The notes beneath the pieces are model-generated. The model was not told where the DNA came from and searched no databases. It saw nothing but the letters and a program-made list of their open reading frames with translations. A DNA stretch of 14,620 nt from positions 1-14,620 of the forward strand of contig CAJJXN010000033.1 in NCBI GenBank assembly GCA_905197115.1. The letters are read 5' to 3'. How positions within the stretch are numbered: the stretch's first letter is position 1; the number at the start of each line of letters is the position of its first letter. This stretch comes from an uncultured Bacillota bacterium (GTDB lineage: Bacteria; Bacillota_I; Bacilli_A; RFN20; CAG-631). A program made the position numbers and the translations under genes. Positions 7,074-14,339 of the stretch are shown one piece after another.

Positions 7074-7102
7074 ATTGTACCTATTTTAAAAGATAAAAAC
7101 AA
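7074..7102 (-). promoter_or_regulatory. Promoter of the hydrolase-acetyltransferase operon
   Basis: On the minus strand TTGTTT (7097-7102), a 17-bp spacer and TACAAT (7074-7079) precede the PhnP-like gene. The leader is about 12 nt. The -35 box is a three of six match; spacing and -10 are good. Confidence 0.6.
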
Positions 7103-7125
7103 CAAAAATTTAAGAAAATAAATCA

Positions 7126-7155
7126 TTTCGTAAGCGCTTTAAAAAATAATATAAT
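7126..7155 (+). promoter_or_regulatory. Candidate promoter of the alpha-galactosidase operon
   Basis: A perfect TATAAT at 7150-7155 follows a poor -35 box (TTTCGT, 7126-7131, spacer 18). A weak -35 fits a regulated promoter. The LacI-like site falls in the spacer and a 19-bp palindrome covers the predicted start. An alternative promoter is TTGTTA (7160-7165) with TAAACT (7183-7188), spacer 17, which the palindrome would also cover. Confidence 0.5.
7128..7142 (+). promoter_or_regulatory. LacI/CcpA-type operator (cre-like) site
   Basis: The 15-mer TCGTAAGCGCTTTAA contains the central palindrome AAGCGCTT (7132-7139). It fits the cre consensus WTGNAANCGNWNNCW with two mismatches (C for T at position 2, A for C at position 14). 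It lies between the divergent promoters and inside the spacer of the sugar operon promoter. Either CcpA or a local LacI-family regulator could bind. Confidence 0.5.
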
Positions 7156-7174
7156 AATATTGTTATACAATATT
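7156..7174 (+). promoter_or_regulatory. Perfect 19-bp palindrome at the predicted transcript start (operator)
   Basis: Arms AATATTGT (7156-7163) and ACAATATT (7167-7174) are exact reverse complements around TAT. The element begins right after the TATAAT box and would cover the start of transcription, a common repressor position. The TTGT...ACAA form resembles sites of some GntR-family sugar regulators; that assignment is inference. Confidence 0.55.
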
Positions 7175-7200
7175 TATTATGGTAAACTAAAAATGATAAA

Positions 7201-7207
7201 AAAGGAG
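7201..7207 (+). promoter_or_regulatory. Ribosome binding site AAAGGAG that sets the start at 7217
   Basis: AAAGGAG with nine bases to ATG 7217 places the start 19 codons inside the longest open frame. That frame begins with TTG 7160 and would run through the operator palindrome. Confidence 0.85.
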
Positions 7208-7216
7208 ATTGTGAAT

Positions 7217-8056
7217 ATGTATAATTTAAAAATAGGTGTTATTGAAGGTTTAGAAAGTATTTTAAAAAATGGAACGAGAAGATTAGATAAAATTGGAGTA
7301 AAAGAAATTCAACTTAGCTGTTGGAATTGTGATATTTGTACACCAGAAAATGCTCAAAAAGTGAAAGAAATCTTAAAAGATAAAGTAACAATTTCAGGTA
7401 TTTGGGGTGGATGGAATGTAGGGCCAACAGAATGGAACTTTACAAAAGGACCTTATACAATTGGAATTGTTCCTGAAACACATCGTAAAGAAAGAATTGA
7501 ATGTTTAAAAAAAGAAGCTGAATTTTGTGCAATGCTTGGCGTTGATAATATGACTACTCATGTTGGTTTCATGCCAGAAATTCCAGGTTCTCCAGAATAT
7601 ATCAGTTTCTTAGAAGGATTATGTCAAGTAGCGGAACATTGTAAAAAATTCAATGTAAAAATTTGTTTTGAGACAGGAGAAGAAACGCCAATTGCGGTTT
7701 TACGTTGTATTGATGATTTACATGCAAGAGGATTTGATAATGTCGGCATTAATTTAGATCCTGCCAACTTATTGATGTATGGAAAAGGAAATCCTCAAGA
7801 TGCAGTCGATATTTTTGGAAAATATATTACAGGTGTTCATGTAAAAGATGGTTTATACCCAACAAATGGAAATGATTTAGGTCATGAAACAAAAGTTGGA
7901 GAAGGACGAGTTGATTTTGAATGTATCATTAAAAAATTACATGCACTCAATTATAAAGGACCTTTAACAATTGAAAGAGAAATTGAAGGCGAAGCACAAG
8001 AAAAAGATATTATTGATACGATCGAATTCTTAAATAATATTTTAGCAAAATTTTAA
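7217..8056 (+). CDS. Sugar phosphate isomerase/epimerase (xylose isomerase-like TIM barrel)
   Basis: The 279-residue protein has the metal-binding layout of the AP endonuclease 2/ketose 3-epimerase superfamily. The sites are CFETGEE (Glu152), INLDPANLLMYG (Asp181), GVHVKDG (His208) and TIEREIEG (Glu253), with TTHVGF (His115) in the barrel. These four ligands hold Mn or Co and perform proton shuttling on ketoses, sugar phosphates or inositol-type compounds. The exact substrate is not identified. It opens the operon and lies 21 bp before a GH36 alpha-galactosidase gene, so it likely acts on sugar from that route or a related one. The preceding palindromes suggest induction by sugar. It is complete and of normal length, and is a paralogue in fold of the partial gene at 1-323. 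Confidence 0.87.
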   Translation: MYNLKIGVIEGLESILKNGTRRLDKIGVKEIQLSCWNCDICTPENAQKVKEILKDKVTISGIWGGWNVGPTEWNFTKGPYTIGIVPETHRKERIECLKKEAEFCAMLGVDNMTTHVGFMPEIPGSPEYISFLEGLCQVAEHCKKFNVKICFETGEETPIAVLRCIDDLHARGFDNVGINLDPANLLMYGKGNPQDAVDIFGKYITGVHVKDGLYPTNGNDLGHETKVGEGRVDFECIIKKLHALNYKGPLTIEREIEGEAQEKDIIDTIEFLNNILAKF

Positions 8057-8063
8057 TGTTTTT

Positions 8064-8070
8064 AGGAGGG
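8064..8070 (+). promoter_or_regulatory. Ribosome binding site AGGAGGG that sets the start at 8078
   Basis: AGGAGGG stands seven bases before ATG 8078. An in-frame GTG at 8072 would leave only one base of spacing, so the ATG two codons later is the likely start. Confidence 0.85.
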
Positions 8071-8077
8071 CGTGATT

Positions 8078-10237
8078 ATGCCAATAATTTATAATGAACA
8101 AGAAAAAACATTTCATTTAGAGTGTAAAGATAGTAGTTATATCATGGGTATTGCTCATGATATTTATTTAACTCATCTTTATTATGGTAAAAAGACAAAA
8201 ATGCTTCATCCTAGTAGAAAAATGGTAAGTCGTGAGCTTGGTTTTTCACCATCTCCTCTTGCTTTTTTTCATAATCGAAGTGTGAGCTTAGACACCATGC
8301 CACAAGAATTCCCATCTTTTGGCTATACTGATTTTCGTATTCCAGCCATTATTATTGAACAAGAAAATGGTTCAAGAATAACGGATTTTCACTATAAAAG
8401 TTTTGAAATTTTAGATCAAAAACCAGCCATAAAGGGATTACCTTCTTTAAGAAGTGAAGAAAATGAAACGCAAACTTTAATTATTCATTTATGGGATGAT
8501 GTGACGAAAGTGGAAGTTTGTTTATACTATAATGTTTATCATCAAAGAAATGTTATCACTCGTCATGTAAAAGTAATCAATCATGGAACACAAACATTAA
8601 AAATAACAAAAATTGTCTCTTGTAGTTTTGATATGCATGACAAAGAATTTAATTTCTTACAATTACATGGAACGCATTGCAAAGAAAGACATATTGAAGT
8701 TACGCCTTTACGTCATGGAATTACTAAAATTGAAAGCCGTCGAGGTTCTTCAAGTCACATGTTAAACCCATTTTTTGCGCTTCTACGTAAGGATGTTACA
8801 GAAGATTATGGAGAAGTTTATGGACTTAACTTTGTTTATAGTGGTAATTATGAAGGCGCTGTGGAAGTGGACCAAAGAGACACTGCTCGTGTACAAATGG
8901 GACTTGGTTCTTTTGATTTTATGTGGACTCTTCAACCAAATGAGACATTTGAAGCTCCTGAAGTTGTAATGGTCTATTCAGATAAAGGATTAAATGGAAT
9001 GTCACAAACTTTCCACAATTTATACAATGAACGCTTAATTAAAAGACATTATCATCATCCAATTGTTGTAAATAACTGGGAAGCTACTTATTTTGGTTTT
9101 AATCAAGAAAACTTACAAGCTTTATTAAAATCAGCAAAAGGATTAGGAATTGAAACTTTTGTATTAGATGATGGCTGGTTTGGCAAAAGAAACAATGATG
9201 AATGTTCTTTAGGAGATTGGAAAGTGAATCTTGATAAGTTGCCAGGTGGATTACAAAAAGTCGCTGATTTAGCAAAAGAAAATGGTTTAAAATTTGGTCT
9301 ATGGTTTGAACCGGAAATGATTTCAATTGATAGTGATTTGTATAGAAATCATCCAGATTATGCTATTCGTATTTGTGATCGAGAACATGCTGTTTCGCGA
9401 TGTCAACTTGTTTTAGATTTATCAAGAAAAGATGTTTGCGAGTATGTAATTGATAGTATTTCTAAAATTGTCGATGAAATTCCAATTTCTTATATTAAAT
9501 GGGACTTTAATCGTAATTTAACAGAAACACAATCAAAAGATTTATGTCATAAATATGTTTTAGGTCTTTATTCTATTTTAGAAGCACTTACAAATAAATA
9601 TCCTGATATGTTAATTGAAGGATGTTCAGGTGGTGGAGGCCGTGTAGACCCAGGGGCCTTATATTATACGCCTCAAATTTGGACAAGCGATGATTCGGAT
9701 GCAATTGAAAGATTGTTTATTCAATATGGAACTTCGTTAGTTTATCCACCAACTACAATGGTAGGACACGTTTCCGTTGTTCCAAATCACCAAACAGGAC
9801 GAGTTACGCCATTTCATACAAGAGGCATCGTTGCGATGTCTGCTAATTTTGGTTATGAATTAAACCCTCAAGTATTAACCAAAGAAGAACGAGAAATGGT
9901 AAAACAACAAACCAAAACATATCAACGTATTCGTAAATGTTTATATAATAGCGATTTTTATCGCATTCGTAGTCCATTTGAAGGAAAAGATTGTGCATGG
10001 AGTTTTGTAAGCAAAAATAAAAAACAAATTTTTGTCATGTATGTACGCATTTTAAATGGAGCAACAAATGAATTTGACTGGTTAAAATTAAAAGGTTTAG
10101 CGGAAGATAAACTTTATCAAGATGTAAATACAAAAGAAATCTATACAGGTTCAGAATTAATGAATGTGGGAATCTTATTGCCTCGTCATCCATATGATTT
10201 TCATGGCATTTTGTATGAATTTGTTCAAGTAAAATAA
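8078..10237 (+). CDS. GH36 alpha-galactosidase
   Basis: The 719-residue protein is a complete cytoplasmic family GH36 alpha-galactosidase, near the usual 720-740 residues. After an N-terminal beta domain (about 1-320), the barrel has VLDDGWFG (from Asp364-Asp365), GLWFEPEM (408-414), and YIKWDFNR with the nucleophile Asp476. EGCSGGGGR (514-522) follows, then IWTSDDSDAIER with the acid/base Asp538 by family position. A C-terminal beta domain closes it. The enzyme removes terminal alpha-1,6-galactose from melibiose, raffinose or stachyose with retention. No signal peptide is present, so the substrate is imported; no transporter is in this window. The stretch between the nucleophile and the SGGGR motif is somewhat short for the family. 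It shares an operon with the epimerase before it and tldD after it (11 bp). Confidence 0.95.
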   Translation: MPIIYNEQEKTFHLECKDSSYIMGIAHDIYLTHLYYGKKTKMLHPSRKMVSRELGFSPSPLAFFHNRSVSLDTMPQEFPSFGYTDFRIPAIIIEQENGSRITDFHYKSFEILDQKPAIKGLPSLRSEENETQTLIIHLWDDVTKVEVCLYYNVYHQRNVITRHVKVINHGTQTLKITKIVSCSFDMHDKEFNFLQLHGTHCKERHIEVTPLRHGITKIESRRGSSSHMLNPFFALLRKDVTEDYGEVYGLNFVYSGNYEGAVEVDQRDTARVQMGLGSFDFMWTLQPNETFEAPEVVMVYSDKGLNGMSQTFHNLYNERLIKRHYHHPIVVNNWEATYFGFNQENLQALLKSAKGLGIETFVLDDGWFGKRNNDECSLGDWKVNLDKLPGGLQKVADLAKENGLKFGLWFEPEMISIDSDLYRNHPDYAIRICDREHAVSRCQLVLDLSRKDVCEYVIDSISKIVDEIPISYIKWDFNRNLTETQSKDLCHKYVLGLYSILEALTNKYPDMLIEGCSGGGGRVDPGALYYTPQIWTSDDSDAIERLFIQYGTSLVYPPTTMVGHVSVVPNHQTGRVTPFHTRGIVAMSANFGYELNPQVLTKEEREMVKQQTKTYQRIRKCLYNSDFYRIRSPFEGKDCAWSFVSKNKKQIFVMYVRILNGATNEFDWLKLKGLAEDKLYQDVNTKEIYTGSELMNVGILLPRHPYDFHGILYEFVQVK

Positions 10238-10248
10238 GAGGTGAGAAT

Positions 10249-11670
10249 GTGGAATCATTTTCAACATATTTAAGTGAAGTCAAACCTTTACTTAAAAAAT
10301 TAATCCAAATGTTAAGTGCTAAGTATGCTTATGTATCCATTTTAGCTTGTGATAATGTAGGAAAAGAAATAAATGTCGGGGAAAAAGACGTTCAAATTAA
10401 AGAACACAATATGCAAGAAAGAGGTTTTGTTGTTCGGGTATATAATGGGAAATACTATAGTGAATTTTCATTTAATAGTATTACATCCACAACGATTAAA
10501 TCTTTGTTTGATACCATTGTAGAACAATTAGATGTAGAAGATAGTATTGAAAAATCTATCTATTTAAAGGAGACACAATATCCTTTAATTGAAGAAGAAA
10601 CATTAGAACAAACTTTTGCTAAAAATGTTAAAGATAGAGAGTATACTTTGAAAGAATTAGTTCACTTTTGTCAAAAAATGGTCAATAATGCTTTTGAAGA
10701 AAGTGAATATATCATCAATGCTCGTTGTCGAATTGACTATTTAACAACTTCAAAAATGTTTTTATCAAACAAAAAAGACTTACAACAAGTATATACGTGG
10801 GCTTGCGGAAGATTATCAGTTATTTTAAATCGAAATGATGTCACAAAATCAAATTTTGAAAGTGTTTCTGATATCACAATATCGGGAGTCTTAAAAGAAT
10901 TGGATAAACGAGCTCACAACGTCATAAAAGATGGACGTGCTCTTTTAGATAGTCAAAAATTGCCAAGTGGGGAATACGAGGTAGTAACTACACCAGATGT
11001 ATCAGGATTAATTGCTCATGAAGCATTTGGACATGGTGTAGAAATGGATATGTTTGTAAAAAACCGAGCAAAAGCGAAAGATTATATTGGAAAACGAGTA
11101 GCTTCTGAAATCATTAATATGCATGATGGCGCAACTCCTTTAGAAAATTGTTCTTCTTATTTTTTTGATGACGAAGGAACATTGGCTCAAGATACTTTTA
11201 TTATTAAAAATGGGATTTTACAAACTGGTATTGCAGACGTATTGTCGGCTTTAAAATTAAATATTTCTCCAACTGGAAACGGAAAAAGAGAATCTTATAA
11301 ACGAAAAGCCTATACAAGAATGACGAATACTTATTTTGAAAGAGGAAAAAGTAATTTAGATGATATCTTATCTACGATTAAAAAAGGCATATTAATTTCA
11401 AATTCTTATAGTGGGATGGAAGATCCTAAAAACTGGGGAATGCAATGTATCGCTTTGATTGGAAAAGAAATAATAGATGGCAAATTAACAGATAAAATAT
11501 ATTCACCTATTTATATGAGTGGTAATGTTTTAGATGTCTTGCAATCTGTTTCTATGACAAGTCATGACTTTGTCATAAATGGTTCAGGATATTGTTGTAA
11601 AGGGTATAAAGAAAAAGCTAAAACAGCTGATGGTGGCTCTTATATGAAAGCACGGGTGAATATCGGATGA
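10249..11670 (+). CDS. tldD: TldD-family zinc metalloprotease
   Basis: The 473-residue protein is the catalytic half of the TldD/TldE protease. HEAFGH (257-262) is the HExxxH zinc motif, in the family context GLIAHEAFGHGVEMD. The C-terminal part has SYSGMEDPKNWGMQC and GSGYCCKG (Cys449, Cys450), where the family places its zinc-binding Cys. TldD/TldE heterodimers digest unfolded peptides; in E. coli they mature microcin B17 and degrade CcdA. Translation starts at GTG 10249, since AGAGGTGAG lies about five bases upstream. Only 11 bp separate it from the GH36 gene, and its stop overlaps the start of tldE (ATGA). Two adjacent Cys residues at the ligand position are unusual. The cellular target here is unknown; I see no RiPP precursor or toxin-antitoxin pair nearby. 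Confidence 0.9.
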   Translation: MESFSTYLSEVKPLLKKLIQMLSAKYAYVSILACDNVGKEINVGEKDVQIKEHNMQERGFVVRVYNGKYYSEFSFNSITSTTIKSLFDTIVEQLDVEDSIEKSIYLKETQYPLIEEETLEQTFAKNVKDREYTLKELVHFCQKMVNNAFEESEYIINARCRIDYLTTSKMFLSNKKDLQQVYTWACGRLSVILNRNDVTKSNFESVSDITISGVLKELDKRAHNVIKDGRALLDSQKLPSGEYEVVTTPDVSGLIAHEAFGHGVEMDMFVKNRAKAKDYIGKRVASEIINMHDGATPLENCSSYFFDDEGTLAQDTFIIKNGILQTGIADVLSALKLNISPTGNGKRESYKRKAYTRMTNTYFERGKSNLDDILSTIKKGILISNSYSGMEDPKNWGMQCIALIGKEIIDGKLTDKIYSPIYMSGNVLDVLQSVSMTSHDFVINGSGYCCKGYKEKAKTADGGSYMKARVNIG

Positions 11671-12977
11671 GACAAGTGATTGTAGATATTTTAAGTACTT
11701 TTAAAGAATTAAAAGGCTATAAAATTGAAGAAAAACATGTTGTAGGATATCAATTGTTTTTTATCAAGCAAGATTTAGATATGAATCGTGCAATCGAAAC
11801 AAGAGAATTTAAAGTAACGGTTTATAAAGAATATAAAATAGAAGGTGAAATCTTACAAGGAGAAGCCTCTTGTTTACTCTTAGATAATATGACTTCTGAA
11901 GAAATTAAAGCAAAAATTGAAGAAGCGGAATTTATCACGAGTTTATCTTTATGTAAACCATATTCTTTAATTAAAAAACAAGCTGAAAAAGCCAGTGAAA
12001 AAGCCGTTTCATTTGGAGGTAAATCATTAAAAGAAGCGAGTTTTCAAATTGCAGATTGTGTGTTCGAAGCAGATAAGTATGACCATGGTTATGTAAATTC
12101 TGCCGAAGTATTCGTCTATTTTGAAGAAAACCATTTTTTGAATTCTTTAGGAAATGAATTTCATTATGCGAAAAGCTACGCACAACTTGATTTGGTTGTA
12201 ACTTGGAAAGACAATAAAGACTTAGAAGAAATTGAATTACATCGCTTCTACGAATTTGATTCTTTAAAAGGGGATTACATTACATCGGTTGTAAATAATT
12301 TATTAATTGAAGCTAAAAATCGTTCGGTGGCTGTAAATAAAATGCCAGATGAAAAGAAAGTTTTGGTTATGCTTAAAGATGAAAATTTAAAAGAATTTTT
12401 TCGATATTTTGTTTATAAAACCAATGTTGATAAAATTTATGACCGATATTCAAATTATCATATCGGCAAGCAACTTTATAGTAAAGAAGCCACTGGCGAT
12501 AAATTAAGTATTACTTTAGAAGGTATTCTACCAGGGTCTTCTCACAACGCTTTGTGTGATGATGATGGTGTGGCATTAAAATCATTAAAAATCATTCAAA
12601 ATGGAGAAGTGAAAAATTTATGGGGTTCTAGTCAAAAAGCTCAATATTTAAATACAATTATAAATGGTAAATATGAAAACATCGTTGTGGAAGCAGGAAC
12701 ATGTCCTTCTAATTTATCAGGAATTAGCTATTTAGAAATCGTGTCTTTATCCGATATGGACGTGGATTTATTAACTGGCGATTTTGGAAGTGAAATTCGT
12801 TTTGCATATTTTCACACAAAAAAAGGAACGATTATTCCAATAACTGGAGGTTCAATTGTTGGAAATATGAATGATAGTTTAGAAACATTAAGATTAAGCA
12901 ATGAAATTTGCAGTTTAAATAATATTAAAATGCCAAAATTTGCTTTACTTGATCATGTTCGAATTTTCAAAAAATAA
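11667..12977 (+). CDS. tldE: TldE/PmbA-family protease partner
   Basis: The 436-residue protein overlaps tldD by four bases (ATGA at 11667-11670), as expected for a stoichiometric partner. It lacks the HExxxH motif. It keeps the family's general order: an N-terminal substrate domain, a middle segment with repeats of charged helices (about 80-130), and a Gly-rich C-terminal part (ITLEGILPGSSHN, VEAGTCPSNLSG, ITGGSIVGN). TldE is thought to form the heterodimer's chamber wall while TldD cuts. The pair is needed together, which the overlap supports. The next gene follows 14 bp later. Sequence identity within TldE is low across phyla, so the call rests on the C-terminal Gly-rich motifs, length and its tldD partner. 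Confidence 0.85.
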   Translation: MRQVIVDILSTFKELKGYKIEEKHVVGYQLFFIKQDLDMNRAIETREFKVTVYKEYKIEGEILQGEASCLLLDNMTSEEIKAKIEEAEFITSLSLCKPYSLIKKQAEKASEKAVSFGGKSLKEASFQIADCVFEADKYDHGYVNSAEVFVYFEENHFLNSLGNEFHYAKSYAQLDLVVTWKDNKDLEEIELHRFYEFDSLKGDYITSVVNNLLIEAKNRSVAVNKMPDEKKVLVMLKDENLKEFFRYFVYKTNVDKIYDRYSNYHIGKQLYSKEATGDKLSITLEGILPGSSHNALCDDDGVALKSLKIIQNGEVKNLWGSSQKAQYLNTIINGKYENIVVEAGTCPSNLSGISYLEIVSLSDMDVDLLTGDFGSEIRFAYFHTKKGTIIPITGGSIVGNMNDSLETLRLSNEICSLNNIKMPKFALLDHVRIFKK

Positions 12978-12991
12978 AGGAAGGTGATAAA

Positions 12992-13675
12992 ATGTTTATC
13001 ATTGAAGTTTTATTATGGCTGTTAGGTATTCTTGTAGGACTTGCATTGCTATTATGGCTAACTTTATTTTTAATGCTTTTACCCGGAAGAAAAAGTAAGG
13101 TTAAAAATTTTAAGTGGTTATTTGAAAGACCTATTGCTCATAGAGGATATCATAAAGGAAATAAAGAAGTTCCTGAAAATTCAAAAGCAGCTTATCTTGC
13201 TGCGATAGAAAAAGGCTATCATATTGAAATTGATGTTCATTTGACAAAAGATAATAAAGTAGTTATTTTTCATGATGGTGATTTAAATCGGATGTGCGGT
13301 GTGGATAAAAAAGTTTTTGAATCGACTTATGAAGAATTATTACAATATCCTTTAATGGGTGGTCAAGAAAAAATGATGGAATTACAAGAATTTTTAGATT
13401 TAGTTAATGACCAAGTTGGAGTTTTAATTGAATTCAAAGATGATTTTTTGGATGGTAGATTAGAACGAGCGGCCTATGAAATTTTAAAAAATTATAAAGG
13501 ACGGTATGTAATGCAATCTTTTTTTCCTTATTCATTACGTTGGTTTAAAAAGAATGCACCTGAAGTGGCAAGAGGACAATTATGTTTTAATTATATGAAA
13601 AATAAAAAAATGAAGGAACTATATTCCAGACTCAGAAATACAGTTCCTCCACGAAAAATTACTCTTTTATTTTAA
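12992..13675 (+). CDS. Membrane-anchored glycerophosphodiester phosphodiesterase, C-terminally truncated at a junction
   Basis: The protein begins with one hydrophobic helix (about 3-31) and a GDPD domain. IAHRGYHKG (His50, Arg51), VPENS (60-64), HIEIDVHLTKD (Glu79, Asp81) and VIFHDGDL (His94) are the catalytic and metal-binding motifs. VLIEFKDD (144-151) and YVMQSF follow. It would cleave glycerophosphodiesters to glycerol 3-phosphate and an alcohol. After GQLCFNYMKNKKMK (to about residue 208) the last 19 residues match nothing in the family. Homologues carry about 50 further residues (often PDFxAY). The frame runs 17 bp into the convergent xpt gene. The native part ends between about 13583 and 13614, so residues after that are probably an artefact of the join. 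AGGAAGGTGA before ATG 12992 fixes the start. Confidence 0.85.
   Translation: MFIIEVLLWLLGILVGLALLLWLTLFLMLLPGRKSKVKNFKWLFERPIAHRGYHKGNKEVPENSKAAYLAAIEKGYHIEIDVHLTKDNKVVIFHDGDLNRMCGVDKKVFESTYEELLQYPLMGGQEKMMELQEFLDLVNDQVGVLIEFKDDFLDGRLERAAYEILKNYKGRYVMQSFFPYSLRWFKKNAPEVARGQLCFNYMKNKKMKELYSRLRNTVPPRKITLLF
13583..13614. other. Probable chimeric junction (Firmicutes-type to Bacteroidales-type DNA)
   Basis: Left of this point the GDPD coding pattern is clear (RGQL codons end at 13582). Right of it an intact stem-loop of the xpt terminator starts at 13614. The interval is A-rich (GAAAAATAAAAAAATGA), a good place for short false overlap. Composition, gene content and promoter type change here and no insertion sequence, tRNA or integrase is present. 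The exact base cannot be fixed by eye. Confidence 0.75.
13597..13648 (-). terminator. Intrinsic terminator downstream of xpt
   Basis: On the minus strand, about 10 nt past the xpt stop, a 14-bp stem (13614-13627 with 13635-13648, two G-U pairs) closes a 7-nt loop. It is followed by TCATTTTTTTATTTTTC. It lies inside the apparent 3' end of the GDPD frame, which argues that those GDPD codons are not real coding sequence. Confidence 0.75.
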
Positions 13676-14228
13676 TTTCGCAATGATCCAAGCTTTCGAT
13701 AATAGCCAATGATTCTACATGAATACCTTGTGCACGCAAGTAGTCACCACCATGCTGGAATGACTTCTCTATCAAAAATCCCATACCCACAAGTTCTGCT
13801 CCTGCCTTTTGTACCAGGTCTATGATTCCTTTTGCCGCATTACCATTTGCAAGGAAATCATCGATAAACAATACCTTATCTCCCGGACACAAATAGTCAC
13901 TGCTGACACATACCTCATATGAACGGTCTTTTGTAAACGAATACACCGTAGTAGTAAGCATGTTTTCCATTGTACTGGGTTTCTTTTTCTTTGCAAAGAC
14001 AACAGGAAGCTCAAGCAAATATCCTACCATTATAGCCGGAGCAATACCACTGGCCTCGATAGTCAGTATTTTATTGATTTTTGTACTAGCAAAACGGCGT
14101 ACAAATTCTACCGCCATAGATTTCATCAGAATCGGGTCCATCTGATGATTAATAAAATTATCTACTTTTAATATTCCTCCCTCAAAACATTTACCATCGC
14201 GCAAGATACGTTCCTTGAGTGCCTTCAT
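13659..14228 (-). CDS. xpt: Xanthine phosphoribosyltransferase (Bacteroidales type)
   Basis: The complete 189-residue protein begins MKALKERILRDGKCFEGGIL, the usual start of Xpt. It has LTIEASGIAP (substrate and phosphate contact), FAKKKKPSTM, and VLFIDDFLANGNAAKG, the PRPP-binding signature of type I phosphoribosyltransferases. It converts xanthine and PRPP to XMP in purine salvage. The length matches the family (about 190). It is read toward the preceding gene and overlaps that frame tail-to-tail by 17 bp, which is implausible natively. GC near 40% and codon choice differ from the rest of the window. The 5' side has a Bacteroidota-type promoter and no purine riboswitch, which Firmicutes xpt genes usually carry. 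So it is probably from a different organism. Confidence 0.93.
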   Translation of the reverse strand: MKALKERILRDGKCFEGGILKVDNFINHQMDPILMKSMAVEFVRRFASTKINKILTIEASGIAPAIMVGYLLELPVVFAKKKKPSTMENMLTTTVYSFTKDRSYEVCVSSDYLCPGDKVLFIDDFLANGNAAKGIIDLVQKAGAELVGMGFLIEKSFQHGGDYLRAQGIHVESLAIIESLDHCEIKIKE

Positions 14229-14271
14229 ATACCAAAAAGAGCTTTAATTGTTTTATATTTTAAATATTTTG

Positions 14272-14304
14272 CAAATTTACACGTTTTTATCTTATTTCCG
14301 GCAA
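14272..14304 (-). promoter_or_regulatory. Bacteroidota-type promoter of xpt
   Basis: On the minus strand TAAATTTG (14272-14279) matches the -7 consensus TAnnTTTG of the Bacteroidota primary sigma factor. TTG at 14302-14304 lies 22 bp upstream, in the -33 position. The leader to ATG 14228 is about 40 nt and AT-rich with no Shine-Dalgarno site, also typical of Bacteroidetes. Confidence 0.7.
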
Positions 14305-14339
14305 TGCTTGAGGGAGAGATATTATGCAAATACTAAAAA

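Noticed and set aside
1..13600. A CRISPR array, tRNA, rRNA, insertion sequence or anti-phage defence cassette.
   Set aside because: No repeated unit array, no tRNA-like cloverleaf, no transposase and no nuclease or toxin motif was seen. All long frames have ordinary metabolic or membrane matches.
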